From Inia geoffrensis (Eukaryota > Chordata > Mammalia > Artiodactyla > Iniidae), in assembly GCA_036417435.1 (NCBI GenBank), contig CM070917.1, forward strand, positions 58,564,436-58,628,435: DNA of 64,000 nt, given 5' to 3'. Shown piece by piece: positions 41,639-53,655 of the stretch; position 1 is the first letter of the stretch, and each line of letters starts with the position of its first letter. The position numbers and the translations under genes are program-made. Below the pieces are notes generated by a model, which had not been told where the DNA came from, made no database searches, and was given only the letters and a program-made list of their open reading frames with translations.

Positions 41639-44600
41639 GTACACACAGGGCAGGGAGGCCTCAGCCAGCCCCTTTCCCTCCCCGGTTCCATTGTCCACCT
41701 CTCTTCAAGGAGCACCAGCTTTTAGAACAGAACCCACAGGCTCCTTCCCACCACTCGGCAGAAACCTGGAGGGGAAGGAGCACGAGGGCTTGACAAGCCT
41801 GGGAGATGCTTGGAAGAAAAACTACAGTGAGAACAGGGCCCCAATCATCTCTGTGCATTATTTGGGCCACATGAGCGATCTCACTGTTAAAGGGGTTGTG
41901 TCTTCACACACCCCCACCTCCTCATGGCCATTGGGGAGGGTCCCACCCAGCCACTGCCATGCTCTCTGCAGACTGGAGGACATCTGCCAGTGGCCTCATG
42001 GGCCACATTCAGTTGCTGGCCCTGGGACACCCCTAAAATCATCCATCCTCCTCAGTGGACCCCCTCCCTCACCTGTGAGGCCCTCCTCTCTCTGCATCTC
42101 AAGAGAATAACCAGACCTCTGGGCTCCTGGGGCGTGTACTGTGTCATTTAGATAAAAGTGGTTTGAAAATATGCTATTCATCTTCTGAATGTGATAATAC
42201 GCCTGCCTTGATAGGTCAGATGCCACAAGCTCTTTCATCGGCAGCTTGACATTGAACAAAAGAAAGCACTTTATATTTTGAGTTGTTAGAGAGAATGGCT
42301 TAATGGTTTTCTAAATGGTTGTTTGGATGCTGAAATTAAGTTGGCGCAACAGGGGGATGGTGCCACAGGCTGGATATAGCAGCCCCTCAGGAGGGAGAAA
42401 CAGGTTCAAAACCCCCTCAACCAGTAAGAAACATGTGCAGTTCAACAAAGTGGGAAACCTTCATCAGGGACCAAACACAAAGTTCACGGGGTTCATTGAT
42501 TACTGGCCATGAACAAGCACAAATAGAAAAAGACATGGAGGGTCCCAGTGGCCACAAGTTAACAGTTAGTGGAGCCCAATTGTCCAGCAATTTAAAAACC
42601 TAACAGTAGAATATGGCAATGGGCAAGGCCCAGGAAGCCCTCTGGGATAGGAGGTCAGAGCTTTAGATCAGTTCACTGGAGAACTATGACCAGTGCCTGT
42701 CTGGACACCAGCTACAGGGGGATGGATAGAAGATTCTGAGAGGCACAACAAATGACTAAAATGACCTCAAAGGGTAGAGGACGGGGCCCTGTCCAAAATA
42801 AAGACTGAAGGATGGTAAATGTTATCAAGAGTTTATGACTTAATGACGAGAGTGCCAACTAGCTGCTCTCCACTTTTCTGGTGGGGAGAGCTGGGCAGAG
42901 GCAATTGTGGTCACAGGAGGTGCTGCCAAAGGGTTGGGCTTCAGGAGAGCCACTCTGGAGTCACCGACCTCTTGGTGTCCCATCCCCTCTGCCCTCCAGG
43001 ACTCTTGGTGTGGACTCGTCCCTTGTGGGAGAAGCCCATGGCTTGCAGGGCTCCTTACTCTGTCCAAGGTGCATGAGCACAGGGAGTGTAAGGGAGTGGG
43101 GAGTTCTGGCTGTTCATGTGAGCTCAACTGGGAGCCCGCGTTCCGATGTGCGGTCTCAGTGTCCTTCTGTAAAAGGAAATCCAAGTGTACTTAAAGCAAC
43201 CATCTGAGACAAAAAACCAATGAGGAGTACACACAGTGTGGGGAGGGGGATGACAGTCCTCCCAGGGCACTGTCTGGTATCCAGGCCCTGTCCTCTGTTC
43301 TGCCCACCTCCTGCCCCTATTGGAAAACTTTAGAAACTTTAGAAAAAAGGTGCTGGGGACCCTCAGACCTCTGGACAGGTGCCCTCTGGGGGAATCCCAC
43401 CCACCTACCCAAATGGCAGCATCCGTTCTATTTCCAGGCACATTCTGCCTTTCTCCAAAGCCCAGGCATCCTTTGGGTTTTCTGATAAATCCCCAGGTTC
43501 TGTCAAATGATTCATTTAGATGGGAGTTCCCCACCGCCATTCTTGGTCTTACTGCTCCACTGGGCCACATGACTGCCTGAGCCAGGCTGATAAATAGCAG
43601 CAAAATTTTAGGGCTCAGAGTCAGCAGCCTGAAGCAGAGTGGCAAGGAGCCGGCGGGAGGTGTCCGGTGCACAGGGACGCAGTGGGGAGGGCATTTCCAG
43701 GAGAGGTGAACTGCTGGCTTCCAAGGGGGATGAGACAAAGAGCTCAGCTCTTCCCCACGTTGCCTGGAATGCATACCTCAGAGCTATTGTTGGGGGGGTG
43801 GGGTCCTTCGGGTGGGTGAGACCCAGGAACTGGACTCGGGCCAGTGCAGGTAGGAAGAGGCACTGCTCCCACAGGTGTTTCTCCAAGAGCTGGCAGGTGG
43901 GACAGCGCAGCAAGGCTGGGAGTTGGTCGCCCCACCCCCGACTTCCAGCTTGCAGTCTCTCCCACCCGCTCCCTGCCTGCTGCGTCCGCACCCCTCTCCC
44001 GTGCAGTGACCAAACGATTCTGCAGAGTTGAATCTTACCAAAAAGGCCACTGTCCTTCCCCTCAATCTGCTGGGCCAGAGTGCAGTTGCCAGGCCAGCCC
44101 CAAAGAGGTTTCTGGGTCCCCAAAAGAGGGGGAGGCCCCCAGAATCTGAAATGTAGCTATTGGTTCACCAAACTGGCTGGCCTCCTGGATCCCTGCCTAG
44201 ACCTCCACTCCCATCATGAGCCTGAAACTGACCCAGAATGCCAAGGTCTGCTTGTAGAGTGAGCTGCTGGGCCCCCAGAAACTGGCTTCGATTAGAGGGG
44301 ACACACCACCAGAAGGTGTCCCAGCGATGGGTACAGACTCCTGTGGCTCCTGCCCAGGCTGAGGTTGGGTACCTAAGAGACTGCCAAAGCCTGGGCAGGA
44401 CTGAGCTCCTCATAGGGGTTTTCTTTTCCAGAAAACAGGTTCCAAAGTTTGGGTGGAAGCCTGCTTGGTATGCCCTGCCCCTAGGGCCTGGGACACCAGG
44501 TAGCTTTGCACAAGGCTGGAGGCAGGCTGCACGGGCTTCGCACTCCTGTTCTCAGCTGTCCCGCTGAATCCCAGACACAGGCCTGCTGAATTCAGCCACA

Positions 44601-44884
44601 CAGTGGCATCTCTGCAAAGCCTGGGATTCTCACCAGGAACTGGTCTCCCAGGAGGGAGGGAGGTGGGCAGGCGCTCCCCTGCCCGCCCACAAGAGGCCGG
44701 GGGAACTAGGGTCCCAGTGCCTGGAGCCACCACTGGGGCCTGTTCAGAAGGTGGCACGTGTGGGCACAGTGGGGCACCGCTTCCTCAAAAATAATCCTTG
44801 GTGCTAATTCCCATTTCCCCAGGAAGAGGGCCAGTGTCTCTCAGATCCATCCCATTTTCTGCAGAAGGGCTTTGTTGCTGCTGC
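41639..44884 (+). other. Intergenic, no gene seen; candidate conserved block at 42120-42310
   Basis: The stretch gtcatttagataaaagtggt ... ttatattttgagttgttaga is AT-rich and motif-dense. 42340-42840 is an unassigned A-rich block, possibly an old retroelement. No coding gene. Confidence 0.45.
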
Positions 44885-45235
44885 TTTTTTTTTTTTAAAT
44901 TAATTACTTAATTTATTATTTTTATTTTTAGTTGCATTGGGTCTTCACTGCTGCGCGTGGACTTTCTCTACTTGCAGTGAGCGGAGACTACTCTTTGTTG
45001 TGGTGCGCAGGGTTCTCATTGCTATGGCTTCTCTTGTTGCGGAGCACAGGCTCTAGGAGCACGGGCTTCAGTAGTTGTGGTGCGTGGGCTCAGTAGTTGT
45101 GGCGCACGGGCTCAGTAGTTGTGGCGCACGGGCTTAGTTGCTCCACGGCATGTGGGATCTTCCCGGACCAGGGCTCAAACCCATGTCCCCTGCATTGGCA
45201 GGCGGGTTCCTAACCACTGTGCCACCAGGGAAGCC
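44885..45235 (-). mobile_element. CHR-1-type SINE
   Basis: T run, CHR-1 body with locally tandem ggctcagtagttgtggcgca units (45091-45130), and tRNA-like head ending accagggaagcc. TSD around gttgctgc on both sides. Confidence 0.9.
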
Positions 45236-45244
45236 TGTTGCTGC

Positions 45245-45455
45245 TTTTTTTTTTTTTTTTTTTTGTGGTACGCGGGCCTCTCACTGTTGCGGCCTCTCCT
45301 GTTGCGGAGCATGGGCTCCGGATGCGCAAGCTCAGCGGCCATGGCTCACAGGCCCAGCTGCTCCGCGGCATGTGGGATCCTTCCGGACCGGGGCACGAAC
45401 CTGCGTCCCCTGCATCGGCAGGCGGCCTCTCAACCACTGTGCCACCAGGGAAACC
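45245..45455 (-). mobile_element. CHR-2-type SINE next to the CHR-1 copy
   Basis: Same subfamily as the copies at 2323 and 7743, with a 20-base T run. It inserted at the edge of the older SINE; tgctgctttt / tgcagcttctttt is the likely TSD. Confidence 0.93.
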
Positions 45456-45524
45456 TGCAGCTTCTTTTGATTTCACACCCATTGGGCCTTTTCTCCAAGT
45501 CCAGGCATGGGGACCCTAGTTATA

Positions 45525-45757
45525 ATGTGTGTGTGTGGTGGTAGTGGCTTCCCTGCAGAGGGACAGGATGGCGGTAGAGATGCAGCTGTGCCTGGGCACC
45601 AGGGCCCCAGTCAAAGGAAAGAGCCAGACCTCATGGGCTCCTTGAGTTTGCACAGAGGGTGTCTCAGTGGCAACCATGGGCCAGGAGCAGAGAGCCCCCT
45701 GCACGTTTTGCGTGGGATCCTTCCCACCCCTGCTCATTGCACGTCCTCACGTGGGTG
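45525..45757 (+). repeat. Inverted duplication 2, right arm
   Basis: Mirror copy of 41401-41638, spacer about 3.9 kb. It starts a short way after the SINE pair at 44885-45455. By eye close to 85-90% identical. Confidence 0.92.
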
Positions 45758-45908
45758 CCCTATGCTGGGCACACGCCTCGGGGCCACCATGTGGATGGGT
45801 TCCTGCCCATGTGGTGGGCAGGAAGGGGCACCAAGGGAGAGGGGCACGCAGGACAGGGAAGTGCCTGTGGCTTCCAGAGGGAGGGGACTTGGGGAGTGGA
45901 GGCGGCAT

Positions 45909-45960
45909 GAGGGCAGGGGACCGGGGTGGGAATGGGGGAGAGGTACAGGAGGGAAGGGAG
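45909..45960 (+). other. G-tract cluster
   Basis: Repeated runs of 3-5 G (gggcaggggaccggggtggg and following), G-quadruplex capable. Confidence 0.4.
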
Positions 45961-45999
45961 AAGGAGGGGCAGCCCCCTCCATCCCTCCCAGGCCCACTG

Positions 46000-46115
46000 G
46001 TTGAATCATATCAGGTGTGCTCCAGATAAATATTAATAGCCCCGTGACAGAGAGAATTTGGGATAATCTAATTAAAAGGGCACCATTCAAGCTGGCAGCT
46101 TTACTAAGGAATCAC
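46000..46115 (+). other. Candidate conserved non-coding element
   Basis: ccagataaatattaatagcc and gggataatctaattaaaagg (a bicoid/OTX-like TAATCT next to CTAATTA) lie in GC-rich intergenic DNA. Confidence 0.35.
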
Positions 46116-47374
46116 TCCCAGTGAAACCCATGAGCCCCCAAGAGGGCCCTAAGAGGGAGAGGAAACTTCTCCCCTCCCCACAGCTGCCCACCCAGGGCAG
46201 CATGGGCAGGACATGACCTCTGGCAGGGCAGGTGCCTGGCTCCAGTGCCCTCTGAGCCCCACCCCCACCCCTGCCCCAGCTCATCACTCCCAAGCACCAG
46301 CCCTGGGCACCCAGCCCACCCCCATTCCAGCACCTTCCCCCTCAGCCCCTCAGCCTCCCCCTCTGCCTATCTGTCTGTCTCTGTGTCCAGCTGACAGTTT
46401 CTCTTGACAAAACCTGAACACCCCATGCCCCCCACCATCCTCCAAATGCAAAGAAAAAGCAACCTCAGGCCTCAGAAGGGCTCCCTGGGTACCTGCCTTT
46501 CCCTGGTGGGCACTGGGGCCTCTCAGTAATGCAGACCTGACCTCTCCCAGCAGGGCCAGGCCCCACCGCTGAGAGCTGCCCATTCTTGCCTTGGACAAAG
46601 TCCTCATCCCAGGGCCAGAGTGGCCCCGTGCCATGACCCCAGAGTCCAGCCAGCCTGGGAATCTATCTGCCTGATGGGTCACTTATCATGGGATTCACAG
46701 GCTTCCAGGGCCCACTTTCTCTTGAAATCAAGATTTATTAGGGCCCCTCGTGTGAGTGAATGGTGTTCTTTGGCCTTCGTCAACTTGGCTTGGTCCAGCT
46801 AGAGTGAGGGGAGCTGGGTACGGGGCAGCTGTGGACGACAACAAGCAGAACCCTGAGCCCAGGCGAGGTCCTTCCTGGGCTTTGCCGTCCAGCAGCCTAG
46901 CCCCCGCCCTCCCCTGGCCCCTGGCCCTGCCCTTGACAAACAGATGGACGGCCTGTCGGGGCAGGCCACTGAGCTCCTGGACTTGAACAGCAGCATCACC
47001 GGCTCTTTATTCTGCATTTGGGGTAAACAGATCTCTCCGTCCAGTCCCCACTTTCCCCCTAAGGCTGTCTGCAGGAGAAGCCCGTGGGAGGGGTGGGACA
47101 CCGCTGACTATCCACCTGGCTGGAAGGAGGCCTCCTTGGGGAGGCCCAGGAAGAGAAGGGGTTAGTTTATCTAGTACTACTCCAGGCAGGGACTCGATCC
47201 GCCCAGCCATGTCCTGTCATCTGGAATACCCCATGGTGGAGAACTTACTATCTGTCAGTAGAGCTGCTCTTTGGCTGGGAGCCACAGGACCTCTGTGTGG
47301 ACTAGGCAGGCAGGCCTGCGGGTGAGGCCAGTGAATAGCAAGGACAGGGGCGTTTGGTACACTGAGCCTGCAGG
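46116..47374 (+). other. Intergenic, no gene seen
   Basis: GC-rich unique sequence; nothing supported. Confidence 0.6.
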
Positions 47375-47550
47375 GCCCTTTCCATCCATTAGAGCGCTCA
47401 ATACTCACAGCAGCCAGATGGGGGCAGTGCTGGGTTTACCCTGTTTCCTACAGGAGAAAACAGAGAGGTTAAGTAATTGGCCCAAGGTCACCCAGCCAGT
47501 AGATGGCAGAACGAGGACTGGTGCCCAGGTCTTTCTGATTCTCTCTTCCC
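47375..47550 (-). repeat. MIR SINE fragment
   Basis: ggagaaaacagagaggttaa, attggcccaaggtcacccag: MIR core in reverse. Confidence 0.87.
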
Positions 47551-48419
47551 TGTGCTTGGACAGTCTCTGGCCAAGGGCTTTAGGCCGTCCTTCCCCAGGG
47601 GAGGGGACATCTGAGCACTGTCCAGTGGGCACATTGAGTCTCAGTTTATCTGACTCTGAACTGAGCTGCTCGTGCTGTCTCTGGTTTCTCCCTCATGCCC
47701 ACCCAGGGGATGATGTGTAGGATGTGTGAGCCGGAGTTGCTGTGTGACTTGGGGCATGATGCCTCCCCTCTCTGGGCCTCTGCCTGTGGGGCAGGAGGTT
47801 GGTGTGTGATCCCCAACCAGAGGACAGAAGTCCCCACCTCCTCGAGGGGCTCACCTGGCCCCACCCCCTCCACTGGGACCCCAGCACCCAGTAGGAAGGA
47901 GCCAAGCCCACCCAGACTGAGGCTGCCAGGAGCCGCACCCAGGAGCCAGGTCCTGGGGCTCCATCCCCTGCAGGCTGGTGAGAAATGCACAGGTTCTCTT
48001 GCCTGCCAGGCTGGAAGACTTCAGGGTTGAGGGACACACCCAGAGTTGGATATACCCCTGGGCTTGGTCCTGAGATGGGGGAGGAGGCGGGGCCAGGGTC
48101 CAAGGGGCAGCTCTGGGATGGAAGGAGGGGCCACTAGTTTCAGATTCCCCCTTGTGGCAGGGAAGGCGGCCCCTTAAAAAACGGGGAAGTGAGGACAGGC
48201 CCACCTGGAGCCCAGCGGGTCTCAGGGGGCAGAAATGGGGAAGGGCAGGGCTGTGGGGAGTCGATTCTGAAGTAACAGAGACCATGCCTCTCACTGACTG
48301 CTGGGTCCAGCCCCGGCCTTGACGCAAGGGGTACAGTGGGGAGAGGGGGAGAGTAAGCTGTGGGTTCTGTCCCAGTCTCCCCAGGTTAATGCCTCAGCTG
48401 TAAAATGGGGCCCTTAGCG

Positions 48420-48600
48420 CCCTCCTCTCAGGGACAATAGTAGCGACCATGCACTGAGCACCCGTTGTATACCAAGACTCTGGTCCAGGTAAAGGATGGG
48501 TTTTCAGGGGAGAAACAGGCTGGGGGAGGGGAGCTGCTTGCCCGAATTCACAGGGAAGAGTCACAGACAGATTTGGAACCAGTGGGGTGGGCTCTTAACA
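48420..48600 (-). repeat. MIR fragment
   Basis: gcaccatgcactgagcaccc-type tail and ttgcccgaattcacagggaa core; diverged. Confidence 0.6.
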
Positions 48601-50475
48601 ACACCCTGCACCCCTTTCCTCCTCCTGCCTACTTGTTCCCTGCATACAGGGCTGCCTCAGGGGGCCGCTGCCCCTGCCCCCATAGGATGCTGTCAGGTCC
48701 GTTGTGTCTATTGCGTGGGGCCCGGAAAGAAGAGACCTGGGCGAGCCCGAGAGATGGTTGTCAGAAAAATCACACAGAGCACATGCAGGAAGCTTGACAA
48801 GCTCCGCTGATGGCACAAGGGCCGAGAGGGAGCGATGAGTGTGAGGCTGGGGGCCCAGGGGCTGTGAATGAGGACGCAGTTGCTGCACCCTGGAAGACGC
48901 CTGCATCCTGCATCCTACCCATAATGTGGCTTGGCTGCTAGGAGTCACCTCTTCCAGCCATCCTGGAACCGAGGCACACACACCTGCCTTAAAGGGGCCC
49001 CGCATCCCAGGTACCAGGAGGCCAGTTCAGGATCAGAGCACAAGAAAGGTGGTTATGCTCACTGGTCATGTCACTCTTCGGGTTCCTCACCCTGACCAGA
49101 CATGAGAATCACCTGGGGACTTAAGCCAGGGATGCCTGGACCGCTCCCAGATGTGCGGGGAAATGGGGGAGGCTCTATCTGTTTGAAGGTCCCCTGGAGC
49201 CTCAGAGTGGATAGCCCAGCCCTGCCCACTAAGGGAGCTGCTCCCCACTGAAGCCTGGCGCTCCCTCACTGCCCTTCCCTCCCCTTCCCACCGAAGCTGA
49301 CCTCTGGGGCCGTGTGGAGGTGCCCACCCTCCTCCCCAGGGAGGCACTGGGTGGGAGCATTGGGCACCTGGGACTCCCTGAGGCTCTCTTCACCTCACCC
49401 CCGCCCCTGCTTTTATATTCTGGAAACCATAGAAGTAGAACGTTCCTGCATCCGCAAGCTTAGGACTTGACAGGTCCACAGACTTGCTGGTTTTCCAAAG
49501 TGCTGAGCTGGTGTGGCCACAAGATGCTTCACACTTCTTGTAAGAGAACAGTAAGCCCCTGTGTGTCTTTGGCGGCCCCCGGACCAGCCCTGCCAAACCT
49601 GCCCTGCCTGCCCCCACTTCCGCCTTCTCTGGGGCCACTGATGCAGGACTCCTGGATCAGAGCACGCCTGGGGAACCAAGGCTGCATCGGGCGATGCAAG
49701 GGGTCATTGAGCTGCTCTCGCCTCCACCCAACTGGGCCTCAAGGCCCAGCCCAACTGTGCCCACATGGTCCCTCCTCTAATCCTCTGTGACCCCCAACAG
49801 CACCCCACAGCTTCAGGCCCTGGTCCCCATGAAAAGCAGTGCAAAGATAGACACTGGGTTTCCAGGGGGTACCAGCTTTGGCTCCGAGGCCATCTTTCGT
49901 GGGGGCTCCCAGCCCCAGCCCGTTTCTAGGCAACATGGGTCTCCCCTAATTCGGACTTTGACTCAAGGAGTGGGTGGGAGGCTCCGTTTGCGTCTGAATC
50001 CCACAGTCCTGCATCCAGCTGTGGGAATCTGGGCACATCACATGAGTTCTCTGAGCTTGAGTGCCAGCAACAAGGACATTGGTTCTACCTCCCAGAGCTG
50101 GCTCCTCTGCCCCCACCCACCACGCCCTAGACTTCCCACCAGGACCCTCAACCTCAGCAGTGAGTCAATTGCATGGCCCCATGGTCCCCACACCCAGCAC
50201 TGAGCCTGGCCTACAGCAGCCTCATGGTGTTTGAGGACAATAAATTAATAACCAAGGCCCCCTCCCTGATGCTCGGCAAATATTGTCAGAATGAAGGCAT
50301 GTACCACCAATACGGACACATGTCAGAGTACACAGACCATAAAAGAGGCATGACAAGTGCTGATGGGGCGGATAAGATTAGATCCCATATGTAGAGGCCG
50401 GCTCAGCAGGTCACCGAGGGGTGCACAGGGTGGAGTCTGAGAACATTCTCACTGCTCTCCAGAATCCTCTGTGCA
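48601..50475 (+). other. Intergenic, no gene seen
   Basis: Unique, GC-rich; no gene or confident repeat. Confidence 0.55.
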
Positions 50476-50479
50476 CCGA

Positions 50480-50690
50480 GGGTCCTTTGGTTTCAATCCA
50501 GTATCTCACTGTGTGACCTTGGGCAAATGGCTTAGCTTCTCTGAGCCTTATACTGCTCACCTGTAGAATGTGGACAGTAACAGCAACCACCTCTCATACT
50601 TGTTATGAATTAAATGAAAAGCATGAAGTAACACATAAATCCTGTCACACGTGCCTGGCCTGTTGGAAGCCCTCAAACTGCAGCCATGTC
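50480..50690 (+). repeat. MIR SINE
   Basis: cactgtgtgaccttgggcaa, cttctctgagccttatactg, then a tail with acgtgcctggcctgttggaa. Confidence 0.88.
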
Positions 50691-50924
50691 ATTAGGGTCT
50701 TCCTCACATCACGTGGAGTGCACAGCTGCAGGAGAGAGTGAGTGGCTTGTCCCCTTGTTCTCAGCTCTGCTGCCCTGCACAAGCCCCCTGTCACCCATGA
50801 CCCTGTCTCTGGGCTTCTCCCACCAAGGTCTCAGTGCCTGCCCCAGGGCTGGTGTGACAGGCAAAGTCCAGGGGACAAGGGACTGCACCGTGGGCCCAGT
50901 TCTCAACTGCTCGTCCAGCCTTCA

Positions 50925-51030
50925 CGGCACCCTGCCAACAGGTAGGCAGGAAGTTCCTGGACCATTTCACAGATGAGCAGACGGAGGCACAGAGAGTTTG
51001 TGGAACATGCTAATGTCACTTGGCCTGACT
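50925..51030 (-). repeat. MIR fragment
   Basis: accatttcacagatgagcag then ggcacagagagtttgtggaa; short and diverged. Confidence 0.55.
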
Positions 51031-51686
51031 GGGGCCGGCCCAGAGGGAATGTGGCGGGGGTGGTATGTGAACATAGAGGGGCAAAGGGGATGCGTGTCCC
51101 CAGGATGGGAAGGCGACCTGGGTCTGGCCACAGCTTGGGGTTGCTTCAAACCTGTGCTCAGTCCCCTTGGTTGGGGAGGGACCACTGTGATACTTGGGTT
51201 TCCTACCCCAAGGCAGCACTGGTGCCTGGGGCCCCGTAGACCCTGCTCTGGCTGAGGGGGTGAGTTTCCCAGGAAACAGAAACTGTCTATAGCACAGATC
51301 AGCATCTGCTGGATGTGACCCAGGGCTGGGCAGCTAGCAAGGGCTTCCCACAGTCTCATAGGATTTGTATCTTTCACGGGCTTGATTTTCATCTGAGGGA
51401 CAGGGCTGTCAGAGCATTGTGACTATGGTGGTTTGGCCTCACCAGGTTGGGGGAGGTGGTGGCAGGCGAATGGGGGTCCCTGGAGCCCCACAGAAGGATA
51501 AGGGGATTGTTGGAGCTGGGGCACCTCCTCAGGAAGGTCTCATATTTCTGGGAGGGTCAGGGAAGCTGGGCCAAGGCCTCCAACCTGGGGAAGGGACTCA
51601 GCGACACTGGGGGTGACAGGGTTGCTGGCCAGAAGCTACCATGCTGGGGGAGGGGCATTGGAGTCCTAAACCTGGGAGGCTGGTAT
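51031..51686 (+). other. Intergenic, no gene seen
   Basis: Unique GC-rich sequence between a MIR fragment and the LTR. Confidence 0.6.
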
Positions 51687-52135
51687 TGACCTAAAACAAT
51701 AAAATAGCCGGTTATTTTACCAGCAAAATGGGTTTCTTTGGGAATAGCAAAGAATTGCAGTTTGACGGAGGCAATCCACAGCAAACCACTGGCAAGCCCG
51801 GAGAACAAACGAGGGGCACCTTCTTTTATAGAGGAGAAGCCCCCGCCCACCCCACAGGCTGTTATAAACAAAGAACTCATTGGAGGAAACTAGGAGTTGG
51901 AAGTGTGTGGCTTTTCATTGGCTGAGTTATAACAGTCTCTCATTGGCTGGGCTGTTGCCAGGCAGAGAAAATTCTTCCTTCCTGTGCTGGGTAGAAAAGT
52001 AGTAACCTTCTTGTTGGAGATGCCAGGTGCTCCCCTTCTTGTTGGGACTGCAACTGACGCTGAATAGACCATGAGAGCTCCCTCTCTGGCCTCCCAATCC
52101 CACTTCAAATGAGGTTTCTGTTTATTAAATTTCAC
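51687..52135 (-). mobile_element. Probable solo LTR of an endogenous retrovirus, minus strand
   Basis: On the minus strand the order is that of an LTR: three CCAAT boxes (seen on + as attggctggg near 51942, attggctgag near 51918 and cattggagga near 51880), then a TATA box (+ strand cttttatag near 51824), then about 120 bases later AATAAA-like sequence and the end at about 51690. No gag, pol or env sequence is next to it, so it is a solo LTR. The family is not identified, and the exact ends and TSD are unclear. Confidence 0.6.
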
Positions 52136-52479
52136 ACCGCAGAGCTGAGGGAGGATGCCACAAGGCTTGATTGGAAGTGCTCTCTCTGCCCCCCACAACA
52201 GCTCTACGGGCAGTGGAGGTCTCCCATGCCTGTGGCAGTAGTCCAGGGACCCCAGCTGCTACCCACTTCCAGTGGGTGGTTTGTGCGTGCCAGGGAAGAG
52301 CCAAGGGCCTGGCACAGTGTAATGACAAGAGCACAAGATTCAGAATATGGGGGGCCCTGAGTTTCTGGGCCACAGTGGTTAGTCTACACAGTGAGGGGCT
52401 TGGGCTGAAGTGAATGGTTTTGGGGCCCTAAATGCTTTTGCCCCTAAATGTGACAGGGACCAGCCAGGCACTCTCAGTT

Positions 52480-52600
52480 ATTCCTCCTAGTGGCCATACA
52501 GGTTAGGACTATTATCATCCCGATTTCCTAGATTAGGAAACTGAGGCACAGAGAGGTTAAGCGACCTGCCCGAGGTCACACAGCTGCCTAGTGACCTGTG
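52480..52600 (-). repeat. MIR fragment
   Basis: aaactgaggcacagagaggt then cgaggtcacacagctgccta. Confidence 0.87.
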
Positions 52601-52959
52601 CTGGGTCACTGCAGTTCCTCTCGCCCTCACCTTCTGCCCTCTAGGTTGCTAATGCCAACGGGAGGATGACAGCTCGAGGACAGGTGTCCCTGGGAAAGAT
52701 TGGCCAAAATCAGGTCCCAGAATTGGGGAGGGTTGACTCCCACCAGAAAGCACTGAGCAGTGAGCAGGAAGGTAGTATGACCCCCACTGTAACCTGGCCT
52801 GGGCCCCACCGATACCATCAGACAATGTCCCGAGGGAGGGAATGCACAAACAAACTGGAAATGACTGAGGACACTCAAGGAGGTCATCCTCCCCACAAAT
52901 CTGACGCCTGAAGGGACAGGCTTATGGGATAAACAGGAGGCAGTGTAACAGGGTTCACA

Positions 52960-53100
52960 TCCCAATCTGCGTGCCTCAGTTTCCCACCCATCCAAGTAGG
53001 AGGAAGTTGCCACCTTCCACACAGGGTGGGTGTGAGGGAGTGAGATAATCGAGGTAAATAAAGCAGGTGCCTGGCACCAAGCAAGCCCTTAACGGTCCAA
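52960..53100 (+). repeat. MIR 3' part
   Basis: gcgtgcctcagtttcccacc, then gagataatcgaggtaaataa and gcaggtgcctggcaccaagc. Confidence 0.72.
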
Positions 53101-53279
53101 AGCTGCTTTAGAGAATTTTGACAAAGCCTTCTGAGAGGAAGCAGTCTCTCCGATGTCCTGGTCCCCTGTGGAAAGGGCGGAAGATGGGGGAGGGGAGGTG
53201 ATTGAGCCAGGCCCCCCTTCCTGTTGCCAAGGGGCTGGTCAGCCCGAGGCCTGTCTGAGGCCCGGGGGCCTCCTGGAGG

Positions 53280-53440
53280 GGCTGCTCCCTGACGTTCTCA
53301 GCTATCTTTCAGCCTTGAACTTTCTATTCTGTTTTGCAATCAGCTCAGAAAGCGGCATTTCTAAACTCCCTTCTTATCACCGGGAAACTTCTGACACAAC
53401 AATAGCTGATTGTACTGCTCTCCTGGGTGCGGCTAAATTC
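53280..53440 (+). other. Candidate conserved non-coding element
   Basis: cttgaactttctattctgtt through gacacaacaatagctgattg: AT-rich, motif-dense, no repeat recognised. A similar block is at 53740-53950. Confidence 0.3.
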
Positions 53441-53551
53441 CTGGACACCCCCTCCATCCCCACCCCCCAAGCACACACACCTTTTTTTTTTTTTTGGTAG
53501 CTTTGAAACTATAATGATGCCATTGTAATTGGTGTGGTTAGGTGACAGTGT

Positions 53552-53655
53552 GAGTTTATTTTATTTATTTATATTTATTTATTTTTAGCATCTTTATTGG
53601 GGTATAATTGCTTTACATTGTGTTAGCTTCTGCTTTATAACAAAATGAATCAGGA
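53552..53655 (-). mobile_element. L1 3' end fragment
   Basis: tctttattggggtataattg and gcttctgctttataacaaaa are the L1 3' terminus in antisense. Confidence 0.85.

Noticed and set aside
45507..46004. 165-aa frame, related to a minus frame at 41362-41634
   Set aside because: The similarity is explained by inverted duplication 2; outside the arm the frame is low-complexity Gly/Arg-rich.
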